The notes beneath the pieces were generated by a model, which did not search any database, was not told the DNA's origin, and saw only the letters and a program-made list of their open reading frames with translations. Position numbers and translations under genes: made by a program. From Corylus avellana (Eukaryota; Streptophyta; Magnoliopsida; Fagales; Betulaceae): 64,000 bases of DNA. Location: contig NC_081544.1 in the NCBI RefSeq assembly GCF_901000735.1, positions 21,815,900 to 21,879,899 on the forward strand. Direction: 5' to 3'. Positions 24,401-36,400 of this stretch are shown here, piece after piece (within the stretch, counting starts at the first letter, position 1; each line of letters starts with the position of its first letter).

Positions 24401-27400
24401 CGACCCCGGAAGCAAATCGAGAGACCTCGGATACTCAACTGCTCTCGCCTCGACGCCCGGAGAAGATCGAAGGACATCCACGAAAGACCTCCCGGAATCG
24501 ACCCCCAAAGAAGGACCATCCATTATAAACCCCGCCGAAGATGGAACCCCCGACTCCGCCGTACCATCCGACTTGATCTGTGCCGCCATCAATTGCCGAA
24601 GCTCTCCCGCGAAACGCCGCCAGCCCCTCCCAAAACGTCCCTCCGGAAGCCAAATGACTCCCTTACGACCACCCTCAGCCAACACCGATACCTCCAAGAA
24701 CCTTCCGGCCTTATTACCTCCCCCGTGGACCATCGTGGCCTTATCACCCTCACGGTAAGATTTGGCGATTTCTTCCTTCACCTGAACCTGAATCGCCGCT
24801 TCCACCGTTTCCACCAACCACGACGAACACTGAATGCTCGCGTAAATATACCCCACGAAACCTTTTCTCCTCTCCTCCAGACGAAGGTTAGGACACCCAA
24901 CCTTTGCCGAAAGGCAGAAGGTTTTGGCTTCAAAAGAGAATCTGCGTTCCATACGCCGAACCCTAACGCGCAGCACCAGCCGCGCCACCGATCGCAGAAA
25001 AAAACTTTCAAAAATTCAAATTTTGAAATTCATCCGAGTCTAGAGAGAGAGAGAGAGACATGGGTCAAATCTAGCTGCAAATGGATTGCTATCATAACAT
25101 AGCAATCCTTGCTAAAGGAGGCCCTAAGTGCCAATCATCAATCCTCGCGGATGCCGTAGACTTCTCATCATGCTGGACTACGGCAGATGCGATCTCCGTA
25201 GCCAGGACCACCTCCAGCGACTTCTCCGATGGATCAAAACTCAGATTGGGATGGCTAGAAACCCTACCCGGTAAAATAGGACCGGCACCCATACCCATCA
25301 TGGATGCAGGTTTCACCTCATACCCAAACCCGGATTGGGTTTAGATTTAAAGTGTGACTTGGTCCTGGGCTTACACTTAGTGGCCCAAAGCTTCCTCCCT
25401 TTATACCGCCCAACAAAGACGGGCTTACGGGTCGGGCCAAATTTTGGAATGCAGCCCAAAACTCCAAACCTTCCAAAATTTTTTGCAAGGCCCTATCCAC
25501 CTTAGATTTCAACTTCATCTTCCACTATACCACACTCTTCCTGTGGGAAGACGATAATACGCATTTCATAATCAAAAACATGAGGATATAAGAATTCCTC
25601 TAGGCGCCCCACAATCCAACATCAAAGGAAAATGATCGGACAGTAGACGTGGCAATCGCCTTAGTGTCACATTTGGGTAATGTTCTTTCCACTCCGGAGA
25701 GAGTAGAAATCGGTCAATTGTCGACCATATTTGGTCTTCCTGACCATTGGACCTACAAGCGGCATATCCACCAAACCCTGCACAAAAATGAACTCCGAAT
25801 ACTCCGCCATAGCTACTAAATACTTCGATTCCCTGGACCCCTCACTCGGAAACCAAACCACGTTAAAATATCCCCCAATGCACCATGGCACCTCCCACCA
25901 GCTCATTAAGCCAGCCAACTTATCCCATAGCACCCTCCTTTCCACATCATCATTCAGACTATATACTCCCCCAAATGCCCAAACAAAGTTATCATCGACA
26001 GTCCACAAAACACAAGCAATAGTATATTGTCCCACACACTCCTCAATCTTGTATTTTTTATTTTATTTTTTTGTTGGTAAAAGTTCTCTTTTGTGAGGGT
26101 GCGAGGCTTTAGGTCTATTGGGCTTTTGGGTTTGAGTGGTTTTTCTTCACCACTATTTTGCACTCCATCTTCTGTTAGTAAATTTCTCCTCTATTGTCTT
26201 TGTTCATGGATGTAGGCTTGACTAGCTGAACCACGTAAATGTTGGTGTCTTGTATGATTAAATTATTCTATTCTACTATGTCCTACTTTTTTTACAATCC
26301 AAATATTAATTTCTCATGGCAAACTGGTATCAAAGCCAAATTCTGCTTCAATATGGGGTACGTGTCTAGTCTTGATGCGTTTGGTATGGCTTCATTAAGA
26401 GTGATTGACTCTTGGAAAGAGTTTGTTTTTGGTGAAATTGGTGTAACTCTTGTACATGTGACATCTTGAATTTGGGGCTATTTTAGTTTCATTTTCAAGT
26501 TGTTTGATCAAGTGGTTGGTTATTTCAATAGCCTTCTAATATGTGGTTGTGCAAGTATTTGCTTTGATTTGGATTTAGAGAAGACACCTATAAACCAATT
26601 CAAGCAAATTCAAATCTTGTACACGTGACACTCTTGAATTTGGGGCTATTACAATTTTGCTTTCAAGTTGTTTCAATAGCATTTAGATTGATGGTTGTGC
26701 AATTATTTGCTTTGATTTGGACTTGGAGAAGACACCTATAAACCAATTCAAGCCAAGGTGGAGAAATATTGAATGTGGCTTGGATTGAATAGTGGTACAC
26801 CATAGAGAAATTCTTTTGCCTGACATGTTTTTGGACGAGTGTCTCAATGATGATTTTGTGTTGTTAAGCTTGACCAAATTCAAGTCAAGATGGAGCTATC
26901 ACAACAAAGATTGAATTTTTGATGGAATTTGAATCAAGGTGGAGATCTATTGAAAGTTGTCTCCAATTCCTATTTTGGACAAATTACTTATTTATAGTCT
27001 TCTTAGCATGGAAGGAAAGTATTTTCCTCATCTAGTATTCTTTGCCCAGCAAAGAATAAGAATTAGAGACACCAGTAAATTAGTATTCATTGTCCAACAA
27101 GGAATAGGAATTTGAAAGCCTAAAATAAGTATTGTTTCTAAATATGCAGTGGCTTCAGAATAAGCTCACATACGACTTTAATCCATAGTGGCTACTCCCA
27201 TAAAAGTAGTTTTTGGGGCAACCACACCAAGAGAACTAGAGAAGAATTTCTCTTTTGTAAAAGTTCCTTTGTGGGGGTGTGAGGTTTTGGGTGTATCGTG
27301 CTTTTGAATTTGAGTGTTTTTACTTCACCACTATTTTGTATTCCATCTTTTGTTAGTGAATTTATGTAAATTTTCTCCTCCTGTTGATGTAGGCTGGACA

Positions 27401-30400
27401 CTGAACCATGTAAATATTGGTATCTTGTGTGATTGACTAATTTTATTTTGCTCGTTTATGTGTCTTTGTGTTCCAAATATCAATTTGTCACAACACTGTT
27501 TATTCAAGTGGTCATGTGATACTCATTTAAAGAATGAGCTGTTACTTTTTGTGGAGCATGTAGAGATAATTTGGAGAGAGAGAGAGAGAACGATACCTTT
27601 GCACAAGAGGTCGTATTTTTATATATTATGTCTTCAGTTCTCAGTGCCATTTTATTATGTTTTAGTTCTCAGTGCTGTTCTATCGTGTCTTGGTGGGTCT
27701 ATCAGTGTCCAATGTGAATATTATTGATTGATTTTATTTTTACGTCTCTGTAGATCTTTAACTTCCCCCCCCTTTTTGTGTGTCTAGGCAATTTGAAATG
27801 TTACTTATACCAACACATCTCTTTCGTGAAACTTAGAACTATAATCTTGCTTCTCATCCTAGTCCCACCATTCCTGTGCACATTGCTCAGCAGTTGAAAT
27901 CAATGGTTAGTGTTAGGGAAACTCTTACCACTTAAAGTTCCAAGTGGCCATCAAAGTCACTGCTCTTTTGTGTATGGGTACGTTAAAATTACGGCTGAAA
28001 ATTGTTAATAATCAAATCGCTTGTGCATGATGATTTCTTACTTTGTGCTAGCTATGTGCTTATTTGAAGTTGCAGCATTTTAACTTTCCTGAGTATATTC
28101 TTTATTCTAGTTTTTGCCCTTTTATTCTTTTCTTTTTGCTTGGTGTGATGGCCTTCATATTTCTTTGCATTTTATTTCTGTAGTCTTTGGGGTGATTCGA
28201 TTGTTGTCTTTTCTGCTTTGGATTAAGTTTTATATCATAATTATTTATGCTTCATCAGATTTTACTAATTACTGAGCATTCTCCTCCATATTGTTATCAT
28301 TTCAATCAACGCAGTTTGGTGAATAAGAACTTTTCCTCACGTGTTATGTATGGAGCTCTGAACTGACAATTCAGCTATTGATGGCAGTGCATGGCATTAC
28401 CTGATAAAAGTAAACTCCCTCAGTTGCCTGAGAATCATGCTCAGAATGGTTTACATCACAGCCAGCCTTGTCTAGAAGATTCTTTTCTGAGTGGCATCAA
28501 ACAACGCCTTCTTTCATTCATATTCCGAGGAATATGGAATGAAGAAAAAGATCAGAGCTTGGTTGGTTTTTTGACTCTCCTTTCTATTTTACTTTTAATC
28601 TAAGAATATTTTATGTGAATTATCTCATCGTATGCATTGTTTCAGTTGTCTGTGAACAGGACAGGTTATTTTAAAAATCTTCTTTATTTCTACTTCCTTG
28701 CATTTCACCACCCAGTCATAGCAGTATCTTTCATATATTTATAATGTTGGATATCTTGCTGTATCTGATAAGAAAAGTATGTGATTTTAAACTCAAATCA
28801 ATTGAGGATCAACTTCTTGAACCTCACACATAAAAAATTCCAAGGAAAGGTGAAAGGCAAAGATAACAAAGTCTTCCGTACCCTATTCCTTATCAGGAAT
28901 AGTGGCCCTGCTGGCAAATTCAGTCATTTCTCCCTTCATCATTGATTTTGAAAGTAGTGATATTCTTGTTTTTCAACAGCTTGTCACTAACTTTGAGGCT
29001 GGAAGTCATTCTAAACCTCACCATGTGGGTTGGTCTGATAAGGAAATGTACAAAGATTTCTCATAAATGTTGGGTTGTGTTCTCAATTGGCAAAAACCAT
29101 CATGACAAATTCTGATGTGACAGTCTTCTTTTGAATGCATTCCATTTGCTATTAGGCTGACTATGGGAGTCAAAGGGATGCTATCGAAAGAGGCCATATG
29201 ATTGCATTTGAGAGAAATAAGAGGAAAAGCCAGCTGGTTCCAACCAGATTTAGAGACAGATCTAACCTTGCAATGCCACAAGAGCAAGCCAAAAAACAAC
29301 ATTGTAGGGAAAAAAGAAGAAAAAAAACAAACTGAGGAGATAAGGATTTGAGGGTGTTATTAAATAAATCATTATGTTTTCACAAGGAGCAATAACCACT
29401 TGTGTATGTGGCGTGCAGACTAGTGCTGAAACTTTGGGTTTGAATTGCCAGGTGCACGCCTTTTCCTTTTTTTTTTCTTTTTTTTTTTTTTTTTTTTTTT
29501 TCAAATCAATGGGCCCACTCTATACAGACCCAATGGGTCCACTGTATTGGGCTGGCCCAAATGGATTAGCCCACTTACTCAACCCACCTTTTTTCTTCTT
29601 TAATTGACTGGTTAAATAACACTGAGATAGTGTGAGGCGAGGGGGCATGATGTAGACAATTGTGTTGATAGTTAAAAGATCTTAAGAAAAGTCATTTTGA
29701 AGGGAAGACAAGGGTATGGTATGATGTTCAAGGTCTATTAATGTGTCATTCTGGTTGTTGGAAAAGTAAATTTACGTCTAAGAAAGGAAAATATGTATTG
29801 AAGAAGAGAAGTGCTGAAGAAGAAATGCATTGAGGAATGAAAGTTTCCATATGCACTATTTGATTTCTACTATGTAATAAATGTATTTTTCATAATAGGT
29901 TGTAGAATTTTTTATTAAAGGTTGTGTAAGTTTAGAAGGCACATCATCTGGAATAAGACAATTTTCCCTTCTTTCCTCTCCCATTTTTCTGTCTTTCTTT
30001 TCCACTTGGTATCAAAGCAATTGTAGTTGGTTTTCTGGGTTGTTTTTGGTTGGTGACTATGCCGCCAAAGCACAGAAGACCAGATTGGCCTTGGGTCTAT
30101 GCTTGTTGTCATAGAAAATCCATTTTTGAGATTCTTTTGCAAAGTGTGGAGCATCTTGGGTGATTCTGTGCCATTGGCGTCATAGGAGGACTTGCACCAA
30201 TTGAAGCTTCTTATTCTTGATTGACATGAGTGCTTGAAGGGGATTGTATGTGGGTGAGGAGACTTGGTGGTTTGATTTGGATTCATCCTTAGAATGCTTG
30301 GATAGCCGCATCAAGTCTGGTGACCCAGGGGTGCTTTGTAAGTTGGACATGGAGAAAGCCTATGAACACATCAACTGGAAGTTCTTGCTTTATTTGCTTA

Positions 30401-33400
30401 AAAGATTTGGGTTTGGGGAGAAATGGTGCTCTTGGATAGCTCATTGCATCTCATCGATGCGCTTTTCCGTATTGATTAATGGCTCTTCTTCCGGATTCTA
30501 TGGCAGCTCTTGTGGGGTTAGACGGGGAGATCCTTTGTCCTCTTTTTTGTTCATCATTGTTATGGAAGCTTTTAGTAGAATGATTTCTGCTACCAAACAT
30601 CACGGTTTGCTCTCAGGTTTCACGGTGGGGTCAAGACCTTTTGAGACAATTAACATTTCTCACTTACTTTTTGCGGACGATATTTGGTTTTTTGTGGGGC
30701 TAATGTTGACCATATGTTCTCCCTATGAGCGTTGCTTGTTTGCTTCGAAGCCGTCTCGGGTTTAAAGGTGAATATGACCAAGTCGGCTTTGGTCCCAGTG
30801 GGCAATGTGGATAATGCGGTTGAACTGGCTAGAACTCTAGGATGTGTGACGTCATCTCTTCCTTTGAAGTATCTTGGCCTTCCCCTTGAGGCTCATTTTA
30901 AGGCTAAGGTAACATGGGACGGCATTGTGGAAAAAGTTGAGCGTCTGTTGGCTAGTTGGAAAATAATATATTTGTCTAAGGGTGGTAGGGTTACCCTTAT
31001 CAAAAGCACTCTTTCCAACTTACCTACATGCTTTTTGTCTCTTTTCCCCATCCCCGTCGCAGTGGCAAATCGTATCGAGAAGTTTCAACGTGATTTCCTA
31101 TGGGGTGGATTAGGTGAAGAATTTAAATATCATTTGGTTAAGTGGTCCAAAGTTTGCTCTCCTATCTCCGAGGGAGCCTAGGGATTTGCAATTTGCGTTC
31201 GTTCAACCAAGCCCTTCTAGGGAAATGGTTGTGGTGTTATGCGAATGAAAGTGAGGCTTGGTGGAAAGCCGTTATGGATGCCAAATATGGTTGCAGTTGG
31301 GGTGGGTGGTGTTCTATCGACCCCCCAGGGACGTATGGGGTGGGCCTTTGGAAGTATATTACAAGGGGCTAGAGATTCTTTTCGAGTCATACTAGATTTG
31401 ATTTGGGAGACGGTTTGAAGATCAGATTCAAAAATGATGTGTGGTGCGGCGAAGCTAGTCTCAAGGTAGCTTTTCCTGCTCTTTTTAGCATTGCCGCTGT
31501 GAAGGATGCGATTGTGGCTACTAATGTGGATCTTTCGAGTGGCACCCTTCAATGGAATATTAGTTTTGTTCAGTTGATTCATAATTGGGAAGTGGATACG
31601 CTGGCCTCCTCCTATTCTTCGCATTATTCCCTTAGAGTAAGAAGAGAAGGGGAAGATAAGCTTTGGTGGACCTTGTCCCGCAAAGGGATTTTCGATGTTA
31701 GATCTTTTTACAAGATCATCACATACAAAGACAATCCCTCTTTCCCTTGGAAGAGCATCTGGCGGACTAAGGCTCCCCCCAAAGTTGCCTTCTTTGTTTG
31801 GTTGGCTTCTTTGGGGAAGATTCTAACATTGGATAACCTTAGGAGAAGACAAGTCATCGTGGTTAATCGGTGCTGCCTTTGTAAATTGGATGGGGAATCG
31901 ATTGATCATCTTCTCCTCCACTGCGAGGTGGCTCGAGCCTTATGGATCACAATATTGAGTCGATTTGGGCTTTCTTGGGTTATGCCTAATAGTGTGGTGG
32001 GTTTAAAGGCCTGCCGGTGGTTTGGGGGTAATTCAAGGAGTGCGGTTGCCTGGAAGATGGTGCCTCTTTGCCTTATGTGGCGCATATGGAGGGAAAGAAA
32101 CAATAGGAATTTCGATAATCTTTAGAGGACTTTGGAGGAGCTCAAGTCCTATTTCTTTCTTTCCCTCTTCTCTTGGACTTCTGCTTATTTAGCTCCTTTA
32201 GTTATTAGCTATTCAGATTTTCTTGCTCTATTTTCTCCCTAGTCTTAGGCGTTCTCTTGTATACTTCCTGTTTGCTAGGGTTGCGCCTCTCTGCGTTTTT
32301 TGATTTACACAACATTACTTATCAAAAAAAAAATCTTTGACAAGAACCTGACTTTCTGATGTAGTGATGAGTTTTTTTGGTGGTGGCCTTGTGCAATGGT
32401 GGTGGAAGAAATACAAAACGACAGGTCGTTTTGTGAACACCAGAATGAGTCGTATAGGCATGGAGAAAACGACATGTCGTTTAGCTAGGACTGAACAACA
32501 AGTCGCTCAATTAGAAGCTCATAACAGGCAAGTCTTCCTAAACAACAGGTCGTGTAGCGCAGGGGGAAAAAAAAAAGAAAAGAGAAAAGAAAAAAGAAAA
32601 AAGATGCTACTGTATTTTTGATTACTTGGTATGTGCTGTTTAACTTAAATAATTTGCTAAGCCCAGATGTGTAGTGGAGCAATTTGTTTGGTTGGATATT
32701 TGATTTAAAAATTTCGAAGACAAATCATACTCTAGAAATTCATGAGAAAGGTGTAGAGTCAGGTGACCTCCTATAGTGAAAACCCAACTCTCCAAATCAC
32801 AACTGTGAAATTGGATGGGCTCAACTATCTCGCTTGGTCACAATTTGCTCTTTTGTATATTAAGAGCGGAGGGAAAATGGGGAACTTGAATGGAAAAATT
32901 GAAGAACCAAAGTTTAGACGACTTGGCTTATGACAAATGGGAAGCATAAAATTCTACCATTATGTCATGGTTGTTGCATTCAGTGCAACCGGACATCATT
33001 CAGGGATACTTGTTTCTCCGTACAGTTAAAGAAATTTGGAATGCAGCGGCCCAAAACTATTCCCAAATGGGAAATGCAGCACATATCAACGAATTGAAAC
33101 GTCTGATTCATGGAACAACTCAAGGGGAGGGGTATGTTGCAACCTATTTTCCTCAGCTTCATGTACTGTGGCAGGAACTAGATCATTACCAGAACTTCCA
33201 GACTGCATGTGTCGCCGATGCTATGAAAATTCAGAAAATGGATGAAGGTCATATCTATGAGTTTGTAGCAGGGTTGAATTTTGAATATGATCAGGTTTGA
33301 GTTCAGATATTGGGAAAGGAGCCTCTTCCATCTCTTCAAGAGGCATTTGCCTATGTTCAGAATGATGAGAGTTGCAGAGGTACCATGCCCACTCTTCTTC

Positions 33401-36400
33401 CCAAGAACAATCAGCCTTGGTGACCACATCTCATCGCACAGGAAATGGAGATTTTAAGAGTTGTGATAGTGGGAAAGCAAAGAAGGTCAAGCTGTTTTGT
33501 GATCAATGCCATAAATCATGCCATACTAGAGAGACTTCTTGGTGACTCCATGGTTGCCCTACTAGAGGTAGAGGAGGTCGTGTTGGTGGAAGTACTCATC
33601 CTCAAGTTAATCATTCATCAACCTTTTGTCAAACACCTACTTCAAGCTCTCCTACTCCTAAGAGTGGGTCTCTTGGCAAGGAAGAATTGGAAACCCTTTG
33701 TCAACTGATGTCTCAATTAGAACCACAACCATCAGTTGTGGTGGTTCATTGGCCTCGGGAAATCCTCCAAGTGGTTGGGCATGTAGTAGGGTGAGAGTTT
33801 GACTCTTGAAATGGGAATCTTTAATTCTATTAGTATTAAACCGCCTTGAGTCTCACTAATGCTTTGATAGGATTGAGTCATGCTATTGCTCAGTCGGACT
33901 TGAGAGAGTGCCTGCGGTAATTACCGTCTAGGCCCCTTTTGTGTGGCTCCCAATGAGCAGGTGCTACTATGGTTACACTCAAGTAGAATAGCTACAGTTA
34001 GTCTTTCCTGCCTACCTTTTTTAATTAGAAAAAAAAGAAAAAAACCTAGAACCACCTACTAATGCATCTTCCTCCTTGGCACATTCAGGTAATTTAGCTT
34101 CATCCCTAAATGTAACTTCCATTGGGAATATAGACAATTCTGATGAGCCGTGGATAATTGATTTGGGGCATTGGACCATATGACTAGGTTATCATCTATG
34201 TTCTCTTCATATCATCTTTGTTCAGGCAAAGAAAAAGTTAAAATAGCTCATAAATCCCTATCATTTATGTCTGGAAAATGTCTCTTTGTTTTTTTTTTTT
34301 TGACATGTCCGCACAAGAGGGGGAGGGAGATTTGAACTAGTGACTTCCGCTTCATTAGACATGGTCCTAGCCGATTTAGCTACTCTTGAGGACTCTTTCC
34401 TTTGTTTTACATGTGTCTAATCTTGCGAATTAATTGCTCTCCATTGCTCGAATTACAACTGATTTGAATTGTTGAATAATTTTTTATTCGCATTATTCAT
34501 CAAACAATCTTTATAGCTGATCACACATTGTTCATCAAACGATCTTTACAAGGGAAGGTAACTGCCTTGATTGTGTATGTGGATGACATAATTCTGACTG
34601 GGAATGATATTGAAGAAATACAAAAGTTAAGGAAATATCTCACCCATGAATTTGAAATCAATGACTTTGGGAAGTTTGAAATATTTTCTTGGCATCAAAG
34701 TAACTAGATCAGGACATGGTATATTTGTCTCTCAATGAAAATATGTGCTTGATCTACTCAAGGAAACACGGATACGTGGATGTAAAGCAGTTGACAACCA
34801 TTAGAGCAAAACAAGAAGTAGGGGAGAGTGATGAAAGTTCTCTAGTGGATAAATGTAGGTATCAACGAGTAGTTGGCATATTAATATATTTGTCACATAC
34901 TCGTCCAGATATTGTTTATGCAATTAGTGTAGTGAGCCAGTTTATGCACTCACCCCGGGAATCTCATATGGAAGTAGCATACCGAATACTTTGATATTTG
35001 AGATCTTCATGGGGTAAAGGGTTGTTGGTCGTCAAACATGATCATCTGAATATAAAAGCTTATACATATGCTTCATTGGGCGAGGTCCTTCACAGATCGA
35101 AGATCTACTTTAGGATGTTGCACTTTTGTGGGAGGAAATCTAGTTACTTGGTGTAGTAAGAAACAATCAGTGGCTACTAGATCTAGTGCAGAAGCTGAAT
35201 TTTGAGCCATGGCCTACGGGATGTGTGAATTATTATGGTCGAAGATTCTATTGAAAAAACTCATATGATTACAAGGATTCAATGAGATTATATTGCGACA
35301 ATAAGGCTGCCATTAATATTGCTCATAATCCTGTTCAACATGATTGAACTAACCACGTTGAAATGATAGACATTTTATTAAGAAAAAACTACGTGCAAGA
35401 TTGATTTGTTCACCTTATGTGAAGACTAGGGAACAACTAGCGGATATTTTGACAGGAGTGTCCAATAGCATTCTTAATTCGGCATTGAGAAAGCTGGGCA
35501 TGCCCAACATCTTTGCCTCAGCTTTAGGGCAGAGTGTTGGAAAAGTAAACTTACGTCTAACTGTCTAAGAAAGGGAAATATGTATTGAAGAAGAGAAGTC
35601 CTGAAGAAGAAAACATGTTGAGGAAGGTAAGTTACGATACGCGTTATTTGATTCCTATTATGTAATAAATGTATTTTCCATATGGGTAGTAGAATTTTTC
35701 TTACTTAACCTTGTGTAAGTGTATGAAGCACGTCATCGGGAATGAGACAATTTTCCTTTCTTTCCTCGCCCATTCTTCTGTCTTTCTTTTCAAGTCTGGT
35801 AGCATAAATAGTCTGTATTTGAGTCTACTTGGTTAATGATTGCATTTATGGCAGTTAGGTTGACTAGAATTTTCGAAAAGGGTTTTGATTATAAAAGATT
35901 GGGAATGAATCTTGTTGAAGTCGGACCGTGTTTTGGTATTGCCATTATCTTGTAAAAAATGGGGCTTTTGGCCTATTATTGGGTATTTACATTTTCAACT
36001 TTAAGGCACTATTGTGTTTAGTACAAGAGGCTTTTAATCAAGATCAAACAATCTCTTTTTGCCATTCTCTTATTAGTCTGCTGGAATATGTCTTCCAATT
36101 TGAGTGCTTTAGTGCATGGTCCATGTTATAGGCTTAGTTGGGCACATCCTGTTTGCGTGTGATAGTATTTTACTGCTAATATTTTTAGATGTTATTTGAA
36201 TAACTTTTGGTGGAGCTATATTGCTTTTCACTTGTCAATAGCCTCGATGAAATCAAGCTTGGTGACTGCTCCAAAGTTTGCACCTAATTTATATGTCTTT
36301 TTCATTGCTTTAATTGCACTCTCTTTTGGCTTCCACAGAGGGTCCAGGGCTTGAAGAAGAAATTTTATTTCCATTTTCAAGATTATGTGGACTTGATTAT

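Larger units (their letters stand above)
22831..25106 (-). mobile_element. ORF1-only non-autonomous LINE derivative with 19-bp TSD
   Basis: The unit is flanked by a perfect 19-bp direct repeat CCTTGCTAAAGGAGGCCCT at 22812-22830 and 25107-25125, which proves insertion as one piece into the outer unit. From its 5' end (25106) it has a leader of about 150 bp, a single long ORF1 (24952 to 23066), a short 3' UTR and a tail ending TTACTTATC plus poly-A, like the tails of the RT-coding LINEs here. There is no endonuclease, RT or RNase H. An assembly gap (23727-23870) interrupts it, so a missing segment cannot be excluded, but no ORF2 remnant lies on either side. Confidence 0.82.
21655..26045 (-). 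mobile_element. Degenerate LINE-type unit (outer) split by a second unit
   Basis: On the minus strand its 3' tail lies at 21655-21740 (GATGAGTAAAAAGCGTAAGG on +) and it carries ORF1-tail remnants (22149-22544, with [19 protein letters not shown], and [15 protein letters not shown] near 21930). The rest continues after the inner insertion at 25126, with [14 protein letters not shown] near 25480. Above that, 25610-26035 is part of an endonuclease domain (WVVDD-like segment, [10 protein letters not shown]). Endonuclease upstream of ORF1-like sequence is not the normal LINE order, so this unit is rearranged or chimeric. It sits inside the 5' LTR of the element at 21073-27495. Boundaries are approximate. 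Confidence 0.65.
21073..27495 (+). mobile_element. LTR retroelement with non-coding interior, 5' LTR split by nested insertions
   Basis: The 3' LTR is 26948-27495 (548 bp). The 5' LTR starts at 21073 (TGTTGAGAGTTGTC) and ends at 26321, but is interrupted from about 21360 to 26050. A perfect 5-bp duplication CTGTT flanks the whole element (21068-21072, 27496-27500). A primer-binding site complementary to initiator tRNA-Met (TGGTATCAAAGCC, 26325-26337) follows the 5' LTR, and a purine tract AAGGTGGAGAT precedes the 3' LTR. The interior (26322-26947, about 626 bp) has no gag or pol and contains a duplicated segment. Size and layout fit a non-autonomous, TRIM/LARD-like copia derivative. Confidence 0.85.
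29756..35795 (+). mobile_element. Decayed Ty1-copia retrotransposon with nested LINE and SINEs
   Basis: The LTRs are at 29756-30004 (249 bp) and 35535-35792 or 35795, both starting TGTTGGAAAAGTAAA and sharing GTAATAAATGTATTTT and AGACAATTTTCC. A primer-binding site TTGGTATCAAAGC follows the 5' LTR at 30006. The pentamer CTGGT precedes the 5' LTR (29751-29755) and lies just after the 3' LTR (35796-35800), a likely target-site duplication. Inside are a LINE (about 30280-32333), gag remains (32780-33715), a SINE (about 33733-34045), protease and RT/RNase H remains (34090-35470) and a second SINE (34288-34392). Integrase and most of RT are deleted. It lies in DET1 intron 28562-36338. Confidence 0.87.

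Noticed and set aside
24183..24758. Plus-strand 191-codon frame
   Set aside because: Shadow of the GC-rich ORF1 on the minus strand; a low-complexity basic/proline product with no relatives that I recognise.
27500..28387. Additional coding exon of DET1
   Set aside because: The flanking exons join in phase 0 without loss relative to known DET1 proteins; frames in this stretch are short and unrelated.
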